A DNA stretch of 31,044 bases from an archaeon (GCA_016550425.1 JABXGS010000153.1:1-31044); one strand, 5' to 3'; positions 8,127 to 16,032 are shown, counted from the first letter of the stretch. The notes: generated by a model not told the origin, from the sequence alone. Translations and numbers: made by a program.

Positions 8127-10061
8127 CTATTGCGGTACTGGTCCGAAATGAGTATCATAAAAGTCTTGGATTATTTGGGCTCCAGGAAGATGGATTTTCT
8201 TCCAAACATCGATAACTGGGCGAAGGTCTTCGGCGCCTTCTTGGCCTGAAAAGAGGTCGTGCAGATAGGTGGTTCGTTCGTCGATATCTCGTTGGCAGAA
8301 GGAGAGGTATTCATTTGCGGAATAAAATCTTAAGGGGTTGAAACGGTGTCGATAGTTGTGGAGTCCGTGAGTTTCTTCGAGTTCAGCAGGTTCAGGAACG
8401 AGATATGAGTCACCAAACACCGGATGAGGGAGCCAATTTTTGATAGCTCGAGTTTCAGTCAAATGGACAAGGAGTTTAGTATCTTGAACGCGAATTTTTT
8501 CGCCTAAGCCTAAGTACACAGGTTTACCTTGGGCATTGAGGTAGGGCTTTCCAGTCGCATGGTCGATTTTCGGCACGGGTTGACTCTTTTCATCCAGCCG
8601 TGGACGTTGGCTACCAGATAGGTCAAATTCGCCAACATATCCGGAATTAACGATGGCAAAAACGAGATTTCCGTTCAAACTGAGATCCATGTCCGTATAC
8701 ATTCGGACTTTCAGTAGGGCTTGTTTGGCTTGTTCCCGAGCCATGAAGTCAGTGGCGGCATATGACCGCACGCGGGTACCAGGGATTTTTCCTCCAATAG
8801 CTGAGGTAATTACAGACTCACAGGCAGAATCAAGGGCAACCGCCATAATAGGATCAGTAATTCGAACAACTAATGGGAAGACATCAAATCGCCGAAAGGA
8901 GAGCATTTCAGTCTGTAAAGTTTTTGGCGATCCAGGGGTCCAGTCTGGATTAAGATCATAGAAGCGAAAGACAAACCGACCATTGGTTGTTCCTGATTGT
9001 TCGTAGCGTGTTGGTTGCAGGTGACCAACACTTTGACCTTTGAGGGATTTAGGAACCTTTACCTGAAAGCCAGCAATTTCTTCGATTTGGTATTCAATGC
9101 CATCACAATCGATATTTTGGGCAAGAACTACGGCGCGTGTTCCGTCAGGACGAATCTTTTGTGATTTCATTAATCCAGGCCATTCAGGGCTTTCTGGAAC
9201 CAATCCTTCACTCTTGGCATACGATGCAGCTTCAAGACCAATTAGCTGGACTTCCTGAATTTTGGAAGCGGAATCATGTTTGAGTAATCCGAGTATTGCA
9301 TCATCTTGTTCTAACTGAGGACCAACCGTTAGTGTCGTTTTTCCAGTGCCAGAAAGTCCTTTAAGAACTCGGTTTTTGGTGCATCCTGCATGATAGGAGA
9401 TACATCCATCAGCTTCACCTCGGTTCCACACCATGGTGAGGTTAGGTTTCTTGTATGCACCTCCAAAATAATCAACTCGAAGACTCACTACTCGTCGGTG
9501 ATCTGCATCCATACGTGTGAGATCATAGAGCGTTAAGGGTTCATCGGGATCGAAGTCAGGCCAAAAAGACTGGATTTCTTTGATGATGGCGTCTGGGAGC
9601 CGTTCTTGAACAATATAATTCCAGCAGTTAATTTTCATATTGGGTTCTGGTGGATATACCATTAATCGACCAAACCATGTGATATACGCAGTCTGGAGAT
9701 TCTCGACACTAAGAACGATACGGAGTCCTGTCTTGTAGCCAGCCTCACCTTGGATTCCGTCTTGTACAATAACCTTGGCAGTTCTAAGGTATCGAAGGAC
9801 TACGTCAAAGAGTTTCAATCCGATTTTGCGATCAAAGCTGCGTTGACCTTTACCCAGCTTATATCCTTTAGGAATCACATAGAAAGCTCGGTCTGGGCGG
9901 CGACCTGCTTGTGTACTACCAAAAAGGTACTGCCCGTCAGTGGTTTGAACATAATAAGGCTTGAGATACTCAGCGAACCATTTGTCGTCAGGGTTCCGAA
10001 TGACATTCTTTTCTTCAAAAAACAAATCATCTTCAATTTGAACTGGCACCGTGCCACCCAC
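8127..10061 (-). CDS. Divergent phosphoenolpyruvate carboxykinase (ATP)-like kinase
   Basis: A 644-residue protein. The central block matches ATP-type PEP carboxykinase by eye. RVDYFGGAYKKP corresponds to the usual R-x-DYAGE-KK, SYHAGCT to PMHCSAN, then GLSGTGKTTL (P-loop), LEQDDAILG (kinase-2, DD kept), EAASYAK (where EGGCYAK is expected) and FDVFPLVVRITDP (before the usual SGYT). True PEPCK makes PEP from oxaloacetate. Here the region after the last block, normally SGYTAK-x-AGTE, is not recognisable, and the protein is about 100 residues longer than usual. The substrate could therefore differ. Start: GTG 10061; a second in-frame GTG four codons later has GGGTGG just upstream. A TATA box at 10091-10100 predicts a leader of about 10 bases. 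It stands upstream of the beta-propeller gene. Confidence 0.7.
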   Translation of the reverse strand: MGGTVPVQIEDDLFFEEKNVIRNPDDKWFAEYLKPYYVQTTDGQYLFGSTQAGRRPDRAFYVIPKGYKLGKGQRSFDRKIGLKLFDVVLRYLRTAKVIVQDGIQGEAGYKTGLRIVLSVENLQTAYITWFGRLMVYPPEPNMKINCWNYIVQERLPDAIIKEIQSFWPDFDPDEPLTLYDLTRMDADHRRVVSLRVDYFGGAYKKPNLTMVWNRGEADGCISYHAGCTKNRVLKGLSGTGKTTLTVGPQLEQDDAILGLLKHDSASKIQEVQLIGLEAASYAKSEGLVPESPEWPGLMKSQKIRPDGTRAVVLAQNIDCDGIEYQIEEIAGFQVKVPKSLKGQSVGHLQPTRYEQSGTTNGRFVFRFYDLNPDWTPGSPKTLQTEMLSFRRFDVFPLVVRITDPIMAVALDSACESVITSAIGGKIPGTRVRSYAATDFMAREQAKQALLKVRMYTDMDLSLNGNLVFAIVNSGYVGEFDLSGSQRPRLDEKSQPVPKIDHATGKPYLNAQGKPVYLGLGEKIRVQDTKLLVHLTETRAIKNWLPHPVFGDSYLVPEPAELEETHGLHNYRHRFNPLRFYSANEYLSFCQRDIDERTTYLHDLFSGQEGAEDLRPVIDVWKKIHLPGAQIIQDFYDTHFGPVPQ

Positions 10062-10090
10062 CGTTACAGATGATTTGCTCTGTATTAGCT

Positions 10091-10100
10091 CCTTTTATAA
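10091..10100 (-). promoter_or_regulatory. TATA box of the PEPCK-like gene
   Basis: Minus-strand TTATAAAAGG. Twenty-six bases downstream of its centre is about 10071, ten bases before the GTG start, which would give a nearly leaderless message. Confidence 0.5.
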
Positions 10101-10180
10101 CTAGAAGCTTGCTTCAAGTTTCAAGGCTCGAAGCACAAGCGCCTCTCTTTTTTCGGATGCGGGTTGCACTGACAAAGCAA

Positions 10181-10188
10181 TTATAAGG
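10181..10188 (+). promoter_or_regulatory. TATA box of the queT-like gene
   Basis: TTATAAGG with a predicted start near 10208-10210, exactly where the first stem of the leader structure begins. Confidence 0.5.
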
Positions 10189-10207
10189 TAGAAGAGCTTG
10201 GCGATGT

Positions 10208-10272
10208 GCGAGCGGGTGGGTTCCTAGCACCGTGCTCCGCTCTAAATAAATCCCGGGTGCTTGGTGACTAAA
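10208..10272 (+). promoter_or_regulatory. Structured 5' leader with candidate H-type pseudoknot upstream of queT-like gene
   Basis: Stem 1 pairs GAGCGG (10210-10215) with CCGCTC (10237-10242) around a 21-nt loop. AGCACC in that loop (10226-10231) is perfectly complementary to GGTGCT (10256-10261), which lies 1-2 bases before the ribosome-binding GGTGA (10263-10267). An A-rich linker (TAAATAAAT) joins the two. An alternative small hairpin AGCA-CCG-TGCT inside the loop would free the site. This is the layout of small translational riboswitches such as the preQ1 classes, and the gene is a predicted queuosine-precursor transporter. It does not match a preQ1 consensus that I can recite, so ligand binding is only a hypothesis. 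Confidence 0.35.
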
Positions 10273-10776
10273 ATGCGACAAGCAAGATTGAATATTATTC
10301 AAAGCACAGCCTTGATGGCAATTATGTCCGCTGTTTATGCGGTTCTGACCTGGTTGATTCAGCCTTTGGCTTATGGTCTTTTTCAGTTCCGAATTTCAGA
10401 TATTCTACTACCCTTCCCATTCATCCTTGGATGGCCCATGGCTTTAGCCCTCTTCATTGGTGGCGCATTAGCCAATTGGTTAAGCTTCTTTGGACCCATC
10501 GATATTGTGATTGGAAGCTTACTGAACCTGTTGGCCGGATTGTTAGCGTCGAACCGAAAAACCTGTCCACATTGGTTTCTCGCCTGGTTATATCCCACAC
10601 TCATTATCGGGCTAGGCATCCCAGCAATGATGACAATCTTCTTTGCCCAACCATTTGCTTTATGGGTCATTTCAATAATGAGTAGCACAGGTATTCTCTG
10701 TGCTATTGGTGTAGCTGTGATGTTTGCTGTTGAAAAGGCGCTTCCCCAGATCTTCGTAGACTCTAAAGAATCCTGA
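10273..10776 (+). CDS. QueT family transporter (predicted queuosine-precursor uptake)
   Basis: A 167-residue integral membrane protein with five or so spans. The stretch QFRISDILLPFPF followed by GWPMALALFIGGALANWLS, GPIDIVIGSLLNLLAGLLA matches the QueT (COG4708) pattern of FRISE-LPF, G-IGC-LAN and LDI-GSL-TLLA. QueT proteins are substrate-binding (S) components of ECF-type transporters, assigned to uptake of queuosine precursors mostly by riboswitch association and comparative genomics. No ECF ATPase lies nearby. ATG 10273 has GGTGA five bases upstream; TTG 10261 would bury the ribosome site. The stop codon lies inside a perfect inverted repeat (AAGAATC-CT-GATTCTT, 10766-10781) which might act in termination, though no T run follows. 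Confidence 0.8.
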   Translation: MRQARLNIIQSTALMAIMSAVYAVLTWLIQPLAYGLFQFRISDILLPFPFILGWPMALALFIGGALANWLSFFGPIDIVIGSLLNLLAGLLASNRKTCPHWFLAWLYPTLIIGLGIPAMMTIFFAQPFALWVISIMSSTGILCAIGVAVMFAVEKALPQIFVDSKES

Positions 10777-10787
10777 TTCTTCCGAAG

Positions 10788-10797
10788 CATAAAATAG
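10788..10797 (+). promoter_or_regulatory. TATA box of the acyl-CoA synthetase alpha gene
   Basis: CATAAAATAG, predicting transcription from about 10819, some 29 bases before the chosen ATG. Confidence 0.4.
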
Positions 10798-10847
10798 TAG
10801 TTCATCATTGCCCTTCGACTATCCACGAGTAAATCCCAGGGATGCCT

Positions 10848-12305
10848 ATGGACGCAAAGATCTTCCAGCAGTTTGACGACTTCATCCATTCTAAATCCGT
10901 TGCCCTCATCGGGACTAGTCCGTCTGCCGGATTCTATTGGCTTAAGTCATTCCTCAACTATGGTTTTCCTGGAAAAATCTACCCAGTGAATCCCAAAGTC
11001 GAGGAAACCCTGGGATTCAAATTTTACAAAACACTTAGCGAAATATCAGACCCAATTGATTATGCTATTCTCCGGGTTCCGGCCCATCTCGTTCCGAAAG
11101 TTCTCAAAGAATGCATCGCTAAAGGCGTAAAAGCAGTCACAATCTTCACAAGTGGATTTAGTGAACTAGGAACCAAAGAAGGAGCTCAGCGGGAAAAAGA
11201 GATCACAGAGATTATCAAAGCAAGTCCCATGCGTGCCTTCGGTCCGAACTGCATGGGCCTAACATGTCCAGAATCCCGTTTTTCGTTTCGACCAGATCTA
11301 ACACCTAATCCAGGACCAGTTGGATTTATCTCCCAATCCGGTGGCAAAGCGATCGATGCATACCTAGCAGTCACTGAAACTCAACTCGGATGCAGTAAAG
11401 TCTTCAGTTATGGAAACGAAGCTGACATTAGCAGCTGGGAACTCGTCGAGTACCTGCACCAAGATTCCAAGACTCAAGTCATAGGAATTTATATCGAAGG
11501 GGTGCGTGATGGACCACGACTTCGGAACGCTATAGCGAAATGCGCCTCCGACAAACCTATTGTTGTCTGGAAATCTGGAGTCACCGAAGCAGGAAAACGA
11601 GCAGTATCCAGCCACAGTGCCGCATTAGCCGGATCTACAAATATCTGGGAAGCATTACTTCATCAAACGGGTGCAGTGACTGTTAACAGCTTTGAACGCC
11701 TCGTCAATACCATTGTGACCTTTATTCGATGCCCACCACCTCCAGGAAAACGCGTCGCTTTAATCGCAATTAGTGGAGGAGCTGGAGTTGCTGGCACCGA
11801 CTCTCTTGCCCAATATGGGTTTGATATTCCTCGATTGAGCTCAGAAACAATTCAAGCATTGTCGAATGTAATCAATGCCGTAGGCACTAATATTAAAAAT
11901 CCAGTAGATATGGCGTCTAGCTACTTCTATCCCGAAAATACGGTCCAAACGATTCGTTACGTTGCCGAAGACAAAAACATCGACGCCATTATTGTTGAAG
12001 CCGCACCTCATTATGTAAACTTCATGGCCAATCACATGGAACTTAAGGATATGGCAACAACGTACTGGGATATGATGATTAATGCGGGACAATACTGTGT
12101 GAGGAAATTGCACAAACCCATTTTCGTCGCTGTTCCTGCTGTTGGCTATCCACTCGAAAATCTCGCAACGCGCGAACAATTTCGCAAAGCCAATCTTCCG
12201 GTGTTCTCCAATATTGCAGAGGCAGCAGATATCCTGAAACTTATCCATGACTACTACCAACGCCACCCCAAATTACCCGTTCCTGCTTCCCTCCAATTTG
12301 ACTAG
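10848..12305 (+). CDS. ADP-forming acyl-CoA (acetate-CoA ligase) synthetase, alpha subunit
   Basis: A 485-residue protein with the three alpha-subunit domains: CoA-binding Rossmann domain (SVALIGTSPSAGF, then YPVNPK), CoA-ligase domain (RAFGPNCMGL, GFISQSGG) and the second ligase domain (RVALIAISGGAGV). His256 in SSHSAALAG corresponds to the phospho-accepting histidine near 257 of the archaeal enzymes. These enzymes convert acyl-CoA, ADP and phosphate to acid, CoA and ATP, conserving energy in peptide and sugar fermentation. The ATP-grasp beta subunit (about 230 residues) is neither fused nor next to it, so it must be encoded elsewhere. ATG 10848 is preferred to 10842 because AGGGAT then sits at a normal distance. 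Confidence 0.88.
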   Translation: MDAKIFQQFDDFIHSKSVALIGTSPSAGFYWLKSFLNYGFPGKIYPVNPKVEETLGFKFYKTLSEISDPIDYAILRVPAHLVPKVLKECIAKGVKAVTIFTSGFSELGTKEGAQREKEITEIIKASPMRAFGPNCMGLTCPESRFSFRPDLTPNPGPVGFISQSGGKAIDAYLAVTETQLGCSKVFSYGNEADISSWELVEYLHQDSKTQVIGIYIEGVRDGPRLRNAIAKCASDKPIVVWKSGVTEAGKRAVSSHSAALAGSTNIWEALLHQTGAVTVNSFERLVNTIVTFIRCPPPPGKRVALIAISGGAGVAGTDSLAQYGFDIPRLSSETIQALSNVINAVGTNIKNPVDMASSYFYPENTVQTIRYVAEDKNIDAIIVEAAPHYVNFMANHMELKDMATTYWDMMINAGQYCVRKLHKPIFVAVPAVGYPLENLATREQFRKANLPVFSNIAEAADILKLIHDYYQRHPKLPVPASLQFD

Positions 12306-12393
12306 ACCCCAAATGAGCCCAATCTTGCTTAATGCCGGGTTCCGTAGATTTTTATGGCTGTAAAGTAGTTTTTAAAGTAGCGCCGAATGAAAT

Positions 12394-12402
12394 CTTTAAA
12401 TA
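12394..12402 (+). promoter_or_regulatory. TATA box of candidate ncRNA
   Basis: CTTTAAATA, whose centre is 26 bases before G12424, the first paired base region of the long folded RNA described next. Confidence 0.45.
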
Positions 12403-12423
12403 AGTAAACTTAGCGCTTTAAAT

Positions 12424-12560
12424 GGGAACACTGGGTTTGGCGATAGATATTGGCACTTCCCTCCCCCCTAGAAAACCATTCCCTCTCCCCTCCAATTGTG
12501 TCCTTTAGGACAAATGTCCTTTTTATGGAGGTGCCTAATCCGCCATAATTCCCAGTGTCC
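12424..12560 (+). ncRNA. Candidate orphan structured RNA with C-rich loop
   Basis: This lies in the 360-base gap (12306-12665) between two convergent genes; no ORF of note is present. Three coaxial stems close one long hairpin: GG-ACACTGGG (425-435, one bulge) with CCCAGTGTCC (12551-12560); TGGCG (438-442) with CGCCA (541-545); TTGGCACTTCC (450-460) with GGAGGTGCCTAA (527-538, one bulged T). The apical part is unpaired and very rich in C (CTCCCCCC, TTCCCTCTCCCCTCC), with a small GTCC-TTTA-GGAC hairpin at 12499-12510. A TATA box precedes it by 26 bases, and T runs follow at 12568-12571 and 12581-12586. It is not recognisable as SRP RNA, RNase P RNA, tRNA or a C/D guide. A MITE-like remnant with degenerate inverted ends is the main alternative. 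Confidence 0.4.
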
Positions 12561-12580
12561 TTCATCATTTTCTGTTACCA

Positions 12581-12586
12581 TTTTTT
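12581..12586 (+). terminator. T run downstream of candidate ncRNA
   Basis: Six Ts after the folded region, preceded by another TTTT at 12568. Oligo-T tracts are the usual archaeal termination signal. Confidence 0.3.
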
Positions 12587-12665
12587 GTTAACTAGGTCCT
12601 TGATTACAGTGTTCGTCTTCCTGAAAGTGCTCTGGACCTAGGAATGAAAGACAGGATGCTTCAAA

Positions 12666-13130
12666 TCATTGTACAAGTCGGGCGAAATTGTCACGAGCCC
12701 GAGGTGGAATTTTCTTCTCGGCAATAAGTTCATCAATCGTTCGAAGAATCTTGTCGTGATCCAGTTTGCCTTCATCGCGCATTTGCTTGAGTGCTTGGCG
12801 TAAAGCTACTGCAGGGCGCATCCGGTTGTCAATGTTCCGCTTTGTATATTGCCGGAGGATCTTTGTGTCGATGGCACCCTTATCAGCGAGTAATTTTGTC
12901 GTGTGGAGAAGCGGAGCACGGAAGGGACTATGTCGTATTCGCATTCTAGGATGGCGTGCACCTCTTCGAGCTTTCTGAGATGGGAGTGGAGGAGTGGCGC
13001 GAACGTTGATAGCGCCACAATATTCACAGATAAGCGGGCTTCCTGGCTGTAGAGCATCAGGGGTGATTTTAGCGCCGCATTCTGAGCATTTGAGAGTCTG
13101 TAGAACTGGATCGGAGGATTCACCGGTCAT
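12666..13130 (-). CDS. Small zinc-ribbon protein with basic linker and helical C-terminus
   Basis: A 154-residue protein. Residues 15-40 contain C-x2-C (CSECG) and C-x2-C (CEYCGA) about 16 residues apart, a zinc ribbon of the type used for nucleic acid or protein contacts. A very basic, arginine-rich linker follows (about 53-68: KARRGARHPRMRIRH). The remainder is predicted to be helical, with charged repeats (ALKQMRDEG, KLDHDKILRTIDELIAEKK). The basic linker suggests nucleic-acid binding, but no family is recognised. ATG 13130 has no clear ribosome site. It converges with the acyl-CoA synthetase gene across the candidate ncRNA region. It is not related by cysteine spacing to the zinc proteins at 16034 and 22392. 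Confidence 0.65.
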   Translation of the reverse strand: MTGESSDPVLQTLKCSECGAKITPDALQPGSPLICEYCGAINVRATPPLPSQKARRGARHPRMRIRHSPFRAPLLHTTKLLADKGAIDTKILRQYTKRNIDNRMRPAVALRQALKQMRDEGKLDHDKILRTIDELIAEKKIPPRARDNFARLVQ

Positions 13131-13301
13131 AGAATGTCTTTACAGGGCACAGCAACAAAAACCTTTGCTGACAGATGAATGCAATGTTATCATACATCTC
13201 TCGAAAGGGAATTAATGACCTCAACGAATAGGAATCATTGAAAAAGAGGTTGAGCAATTCTTTCCGAAGGATGAGAGGAATCGCTCCTGCATCTAGTCAG
13301 T

Positions 13302-13694
13302 TTAGGTTGTATTATCAAATTCTGAGCTGTCATCATCCATTGCTGAAAACATCGATTGCATGACCTTGGTCATCAGTTCCTGCAGTAAATCCCCATTGAT
13401 GATTCCGTCGATGAAGTTGTACATTTTCTGGAAGTCTTCATCAGTTTGAAAATGCAGGATAACGCCTTTCCCTTCTGGCAGGGGTTCAGCGGTATATTTG
13501 ATCTCTTCGTCCATGAAGTTCTTAGCCATCCGTTTCAGTCCTTCTTCATCTTCAAGCATGTCGCCAAAGGGCATTTCTTCATAAATGGTTCCTTTGAATT
13601 CAAGAGTGATTGTCCGAGTAGTGGGATCGGATGAAAAAGCTAAGTGTGCTTGAATCGCTTCACGGATTTTATCAAGCGGTATTTCAAAGCCCAT
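13302..13694 (-). CDS. Small acidic protein of unknown function
   Basis: A 130-residue soluble protein from ATG 13694, which has AGGTG six bases upstream (GTG 13703 is the less likely alternative). It is acidic, with alternating strands (TITLEFKGTIYEEM, GVILHFQTDEDF) and helices rich in Met near the C-terminus (LMTKVMQSMFSAMDDD). No signal peptide, membrane span or metal motif is visible, and I recognise no family. It lies just downstream of the second Eis-like gene on the same strand, about 70 bases away, so co-transcription is possible. Confidence 0.6.
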   Translation of the reverse strand: MGFEIPLDKIREAIQAHLAFSSDPTTRTITLEFKGTIYEEMPFGDMLEDEEGLKRMAKNFMDEEIKYTAEPLPEGKGVILHFQTDEDFQKMYNFIDGIINGDLLQELMTKVMQSMFSAMDDDSSEFDNTT

Positions 13695-13765
13695 GGAACA
13701 CACCTGATAATGTGAGAATCAACCCAAGGATGTTTCTGCCTATAAAACCTCGTGTTATGATTTCA

Positions 13766-14974
13766 TTAAAAGTATACAACATTATACAGGGGGAGCGGGG
13801 GAAACCATCGATGCAGGGTATGTCTAGCCCATTCCTCGGTAATTGTGAGTTTACCCTCAAATTCGAGTTCTTCTAGTGGTTGGGTGCCATACACTAGAGA
13901 GGATAAAGCTTCAATAGAAGCATTTACAACGGGGTGCCCTGAGCTTTTAGCGAGATGTAGCGAGCCTTTTTCGGATGTCAGGGAGAATATTCCGTGATTC
14001 CAAGGACAGTCAGCATCGGACACCTCAATGGTAATGATATCTTCACCTACCCCTGGAAGTTTTTCGAAAGCTTTGATGACATCAACAATTCGAACCATCC
14101 AGGGGGTTTTACGATCTACCTTGAGTCGAATATCCTTGAACCAGTGTTCAACTTTCGTTTCAAAAGGAGCGTGAATGATTATATTGTCAATTTGATCTTG
14201 GTGTCGTGATAGAAAATAGAAGAGGTGATTCCGTGCTTCGCGGGTACGCCAGAGACTATCTATGACTGTTAAATTAGCCTGCCAACGCCCTGAGCTACGT
14301 TCACCTTTGATTCGATACCTGCACACCGCTTGGATTTTCCCCTTATGTCGAATGAAGACGACCAGACTGTCTTTTACGCGCTGTTTCCACATCGCGGGTG
14401 TTATCGTTCTGAAAATGATAAAGCCGTGGTATTGCTTAGGACCCACCTCTCGAATAAATTTGAGAAAGGGTTCTTGGACCTCGACCGCTCGAAGCCGCTC
14501 ATAGGTCCATTCAGAGGAAGAGGATTCGAGGTTCGACGCTTGGAGATGATTGATTGGTGCTTCTACTATGTAGGGGGCATTTGCGGTAACATATCCAAAT
14601 TTCTCATAGAAACTCGGTTTGAATGGATCAAGCATACTGACAGATTGTCCATCCTCGTGCATCTGCTTGAATCCTGCCCGCATCAACTGACGAACATACC
14701 CCTTCGTTCGAGCTTCTGGGTAGGTAGCCACTCCAGCAACACCTCCGCAGTTTTTCAAGATCCCTCGGATGGATTGCTGAAAATCATGAATGCGAAGAGA
14801 TGACACCAGTTGTCCATTATCAAATATACCCAATGTCTCCTCGACAATAATTTCGTCTAGTTCTTCATCTTTCACTGGCTGATCCGTCCATTCGGTATAG
14901 GCATATCGATATAGATCCATCAGCGTACTTCGTTCTTTGTTGGTGATTTTTCGAATCTCCAAAATTTTTCCCAT
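13766..14974 (-). CDS. Eis-like GNAT N-acetyltransferase, second paralogue
   Basis: A 402-residue paralogue of the protein at 4332-5531. Shared blocks include EIRKIT near the N-terminus, QQSIRGILKNCGGVAGVATYPEAR (read as QQSIRG..K..GG...V.TYPEAR..GYVR), SVSMLDPFKPSFYEKFGYV, PWMVR-VDV and a LPLYN-x-x-YF C-terminus. A GNAT domain and a sterol-carrier-like C-terminal domain are expected, with acetyl-CoA as donor and an unknown amine acceptor. The frame is open to 15061, but that would overlap the divergent HDAC-fold gene. ATG 14974 starts directly before GKILEIRKI and is preferred. The two paralogues differ in many surface positions, so they may act on different substrates. Confidence 0.84.
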   Translation of the reverse strand: MGKILEIRKITNKERSTLMDLYRYAYTEWTDQPVKDEELDEIIVEETLGIFDNGQLVSSLRIHDFQQSIRGILKNCGGVAGVATYPEARTKGYVRQLMRAGFKQMHEDGQSVSMLDPFKPSFYEKFGYVTANAPYIVEAPINHLQASNLESSSSEWTYERLRAVEVQEPFLKFIREVGPKQYHGFIIFRTITPAMWKQRVKDSLVVFIRHKGKIQAVCRYRIKGERSSGRWQANLTVIDSLWRTREARNHLFYFLSRHQDQIDNIIIHAPFETKVEHWFKDIRLKVDRKTPWMVRIVDVIKAFEKLPGVGEDIITIEVSDADCPWNHGIFSLTSEKGSLHLAKSSGHPVVNASIEALSSLVYGTQPLEELEFEGKLTITEEWARHTLHRWFPPLPLYNVVYF

Positions 14975-15045
14975 CCTGAAGCTGTTGAGTAGAACATCAT
15001 ATCCTGTTAAATCCTTTGTTGCCTTGTATTTGGATGTGACCTGTG

Positions 15046-16032
15046 ATGAAAAAGAAGCCAACTCTGGTAATTTATCATCCTTTGATGGCGGTTGAAGGAT
15101 ACCCGGTTCTGGCTGGTCGAGTGCAACCAGCTTTCGATTACCTTGAGCAGACAGGCACCTTATCGTCTTCTTCAGTTAAAGTAGAACAAGCCTCTGAAGT
15201 AAAAGAGGAGCTATTATTATCGGTTCATACACCAAATCATATCAAACGCGTGAAAGGATCAGGTTACGACCCTGCGTCCCTAGTTTCGGGGGGAGCTGCA
15301 GTGAGAGCGGGAGAAGCTGTTTGGCGCGGAGAGGCGGCGAACGCCTTTGCCTTTACTGGGTGTGCTGGTCATCATGCGAGTCGGGACTCATTCTGGGGCT
15401 TTTGTTATTACAATAATTCAGCGTTACTTGTTCGACAGCTCCAACAGAAGTATGGAGTCAAACGATTTTTCATTGTGGATACTGATCCCCATCCCGGAGA
15501 TGGCACACGGGATACACTTGGTGACGACGAAGGAGTATACCACCTGAATTTCGAAGCTAGTTTTCGCGAAAGCTTTGATACCGTAACCCTGCGCCATGTG
15601 GATGTTCCCTTTCCCAGTAATAGTAGCGATGAAACTTTTGTTGAAGCGATGCGACGATTGGTGATTCCTTGGGCCCGTCGAATCCAACCAAATATGATTC
15701 TATGGAATATGGGACATGACGCTCACGCTTTGGATTATGGTGGGTTTAACCTCTCCCTTCGGGCGTTTCCAGCGATGACCGACATCTTACTTCAAGCCGC
15801 GGAAGAAGTGTGTTCCGGACACTTGGTTGTTCTCTTATCGGGAGGCTCGGAAGTATCAGTAGCGAAGCACGCAATTTCGGGTATCATACGAAAACTTGCT
15901 GGCTTACCTCAACTCATTGCGGATATCGAGGATGAACCTGTTACAGAATCTAAAAATACTAAACAATTAGCCCGTGAATTGGTGGATAAAATTCTAGCAA
16001 AATTGGAGTTAGGGGAAGAACTGTTAATCTGA
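15046..16032 (+). CDS. Histone deacetylase-fold hydrolase with altered active site
   Basis: A 328-residue arginase/deacetylase-fold protein. The catalytic His pair is kept (GHHASRDSFWGFCYYNN, His109-His110), as are the zinc ligands Asp147 and His149 in DTDPHPGDGT and Asp225 in GHDAHALDYGG. Two changes stand out. The second His of the usual D-x-HHGDG is Pro. The catalytic-Tyr segment (family: GGY) reads SGGS, so the transition-state tyrosine is missing. Relatives remove acetyl or other acyl groups from lysine, polyamines or small amides. The substrate here is unknown, and the enzyme could be weak, acyl-specific or a binder. ATG 15046 or GTG 15043. It diverges from the acetyltransferase and converges with the SMC operon (one base between stops). 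Confidence 0.82.
   Translation: MKKKPTLVIYHPLMAVEGYPVLAGRVQPAFDYLEQTGTLSSSSVKVEQASEVKEELLLSVHTPNHIKRVKGSGYDPASLVSGGAAVRAGEAVWRGEAANAFAFTGCAGHHASRDSFWGFCYYNNSALLVRQLQQKYGVKRFFIVDTDPHPGDGTRDTLGDDEGVYHLNFEASFRESFDTVTLRHVDVPFPSNSSDETFVEAMRRLVIPWARRIQPNMILWNMGHDAHALDYGGFNLSLRAFPAMTDILLQAAEEVCSGHLVVLLSGGSEVSVAKHAISGIIRKLAGLPQLIADIEDEPVTESKNTKQLARELVDKILAKLELGEELLI

Noticed and set aside
10766..10781. Intrinsic terminator after the queT-like gene (AAGAATC-CT-GATTCTT)
   Set aside because: Perfect inverted repeat but only a two-base loop, overlapping the stop codon, and no T run after it.
12424..12560. Bidirectional terminator for the two convergent genes
   Set aside because: The structure is far longer than a terminator, has its own well-spaced TATA box and a large unpaired C-rich loop.
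12424..12560. SRP RNA or RNase P RNA
   Set aside because: Too short, and neither the SRP helix 8 sequence nor the RNase P conserved regions can be found.
12666..13130. Third member of the RING-like zinc family
   Set aside because: It has a simple CxxC...CxxC ribbon with different spacing and no second zinc site.
13131..13301. Small RNA or gene in the gap between the zinc-ribbon and acidic protein genes
   Set aside because: Only a weak CTCAAC/GTTGAG pair and no promoter or coding signal.
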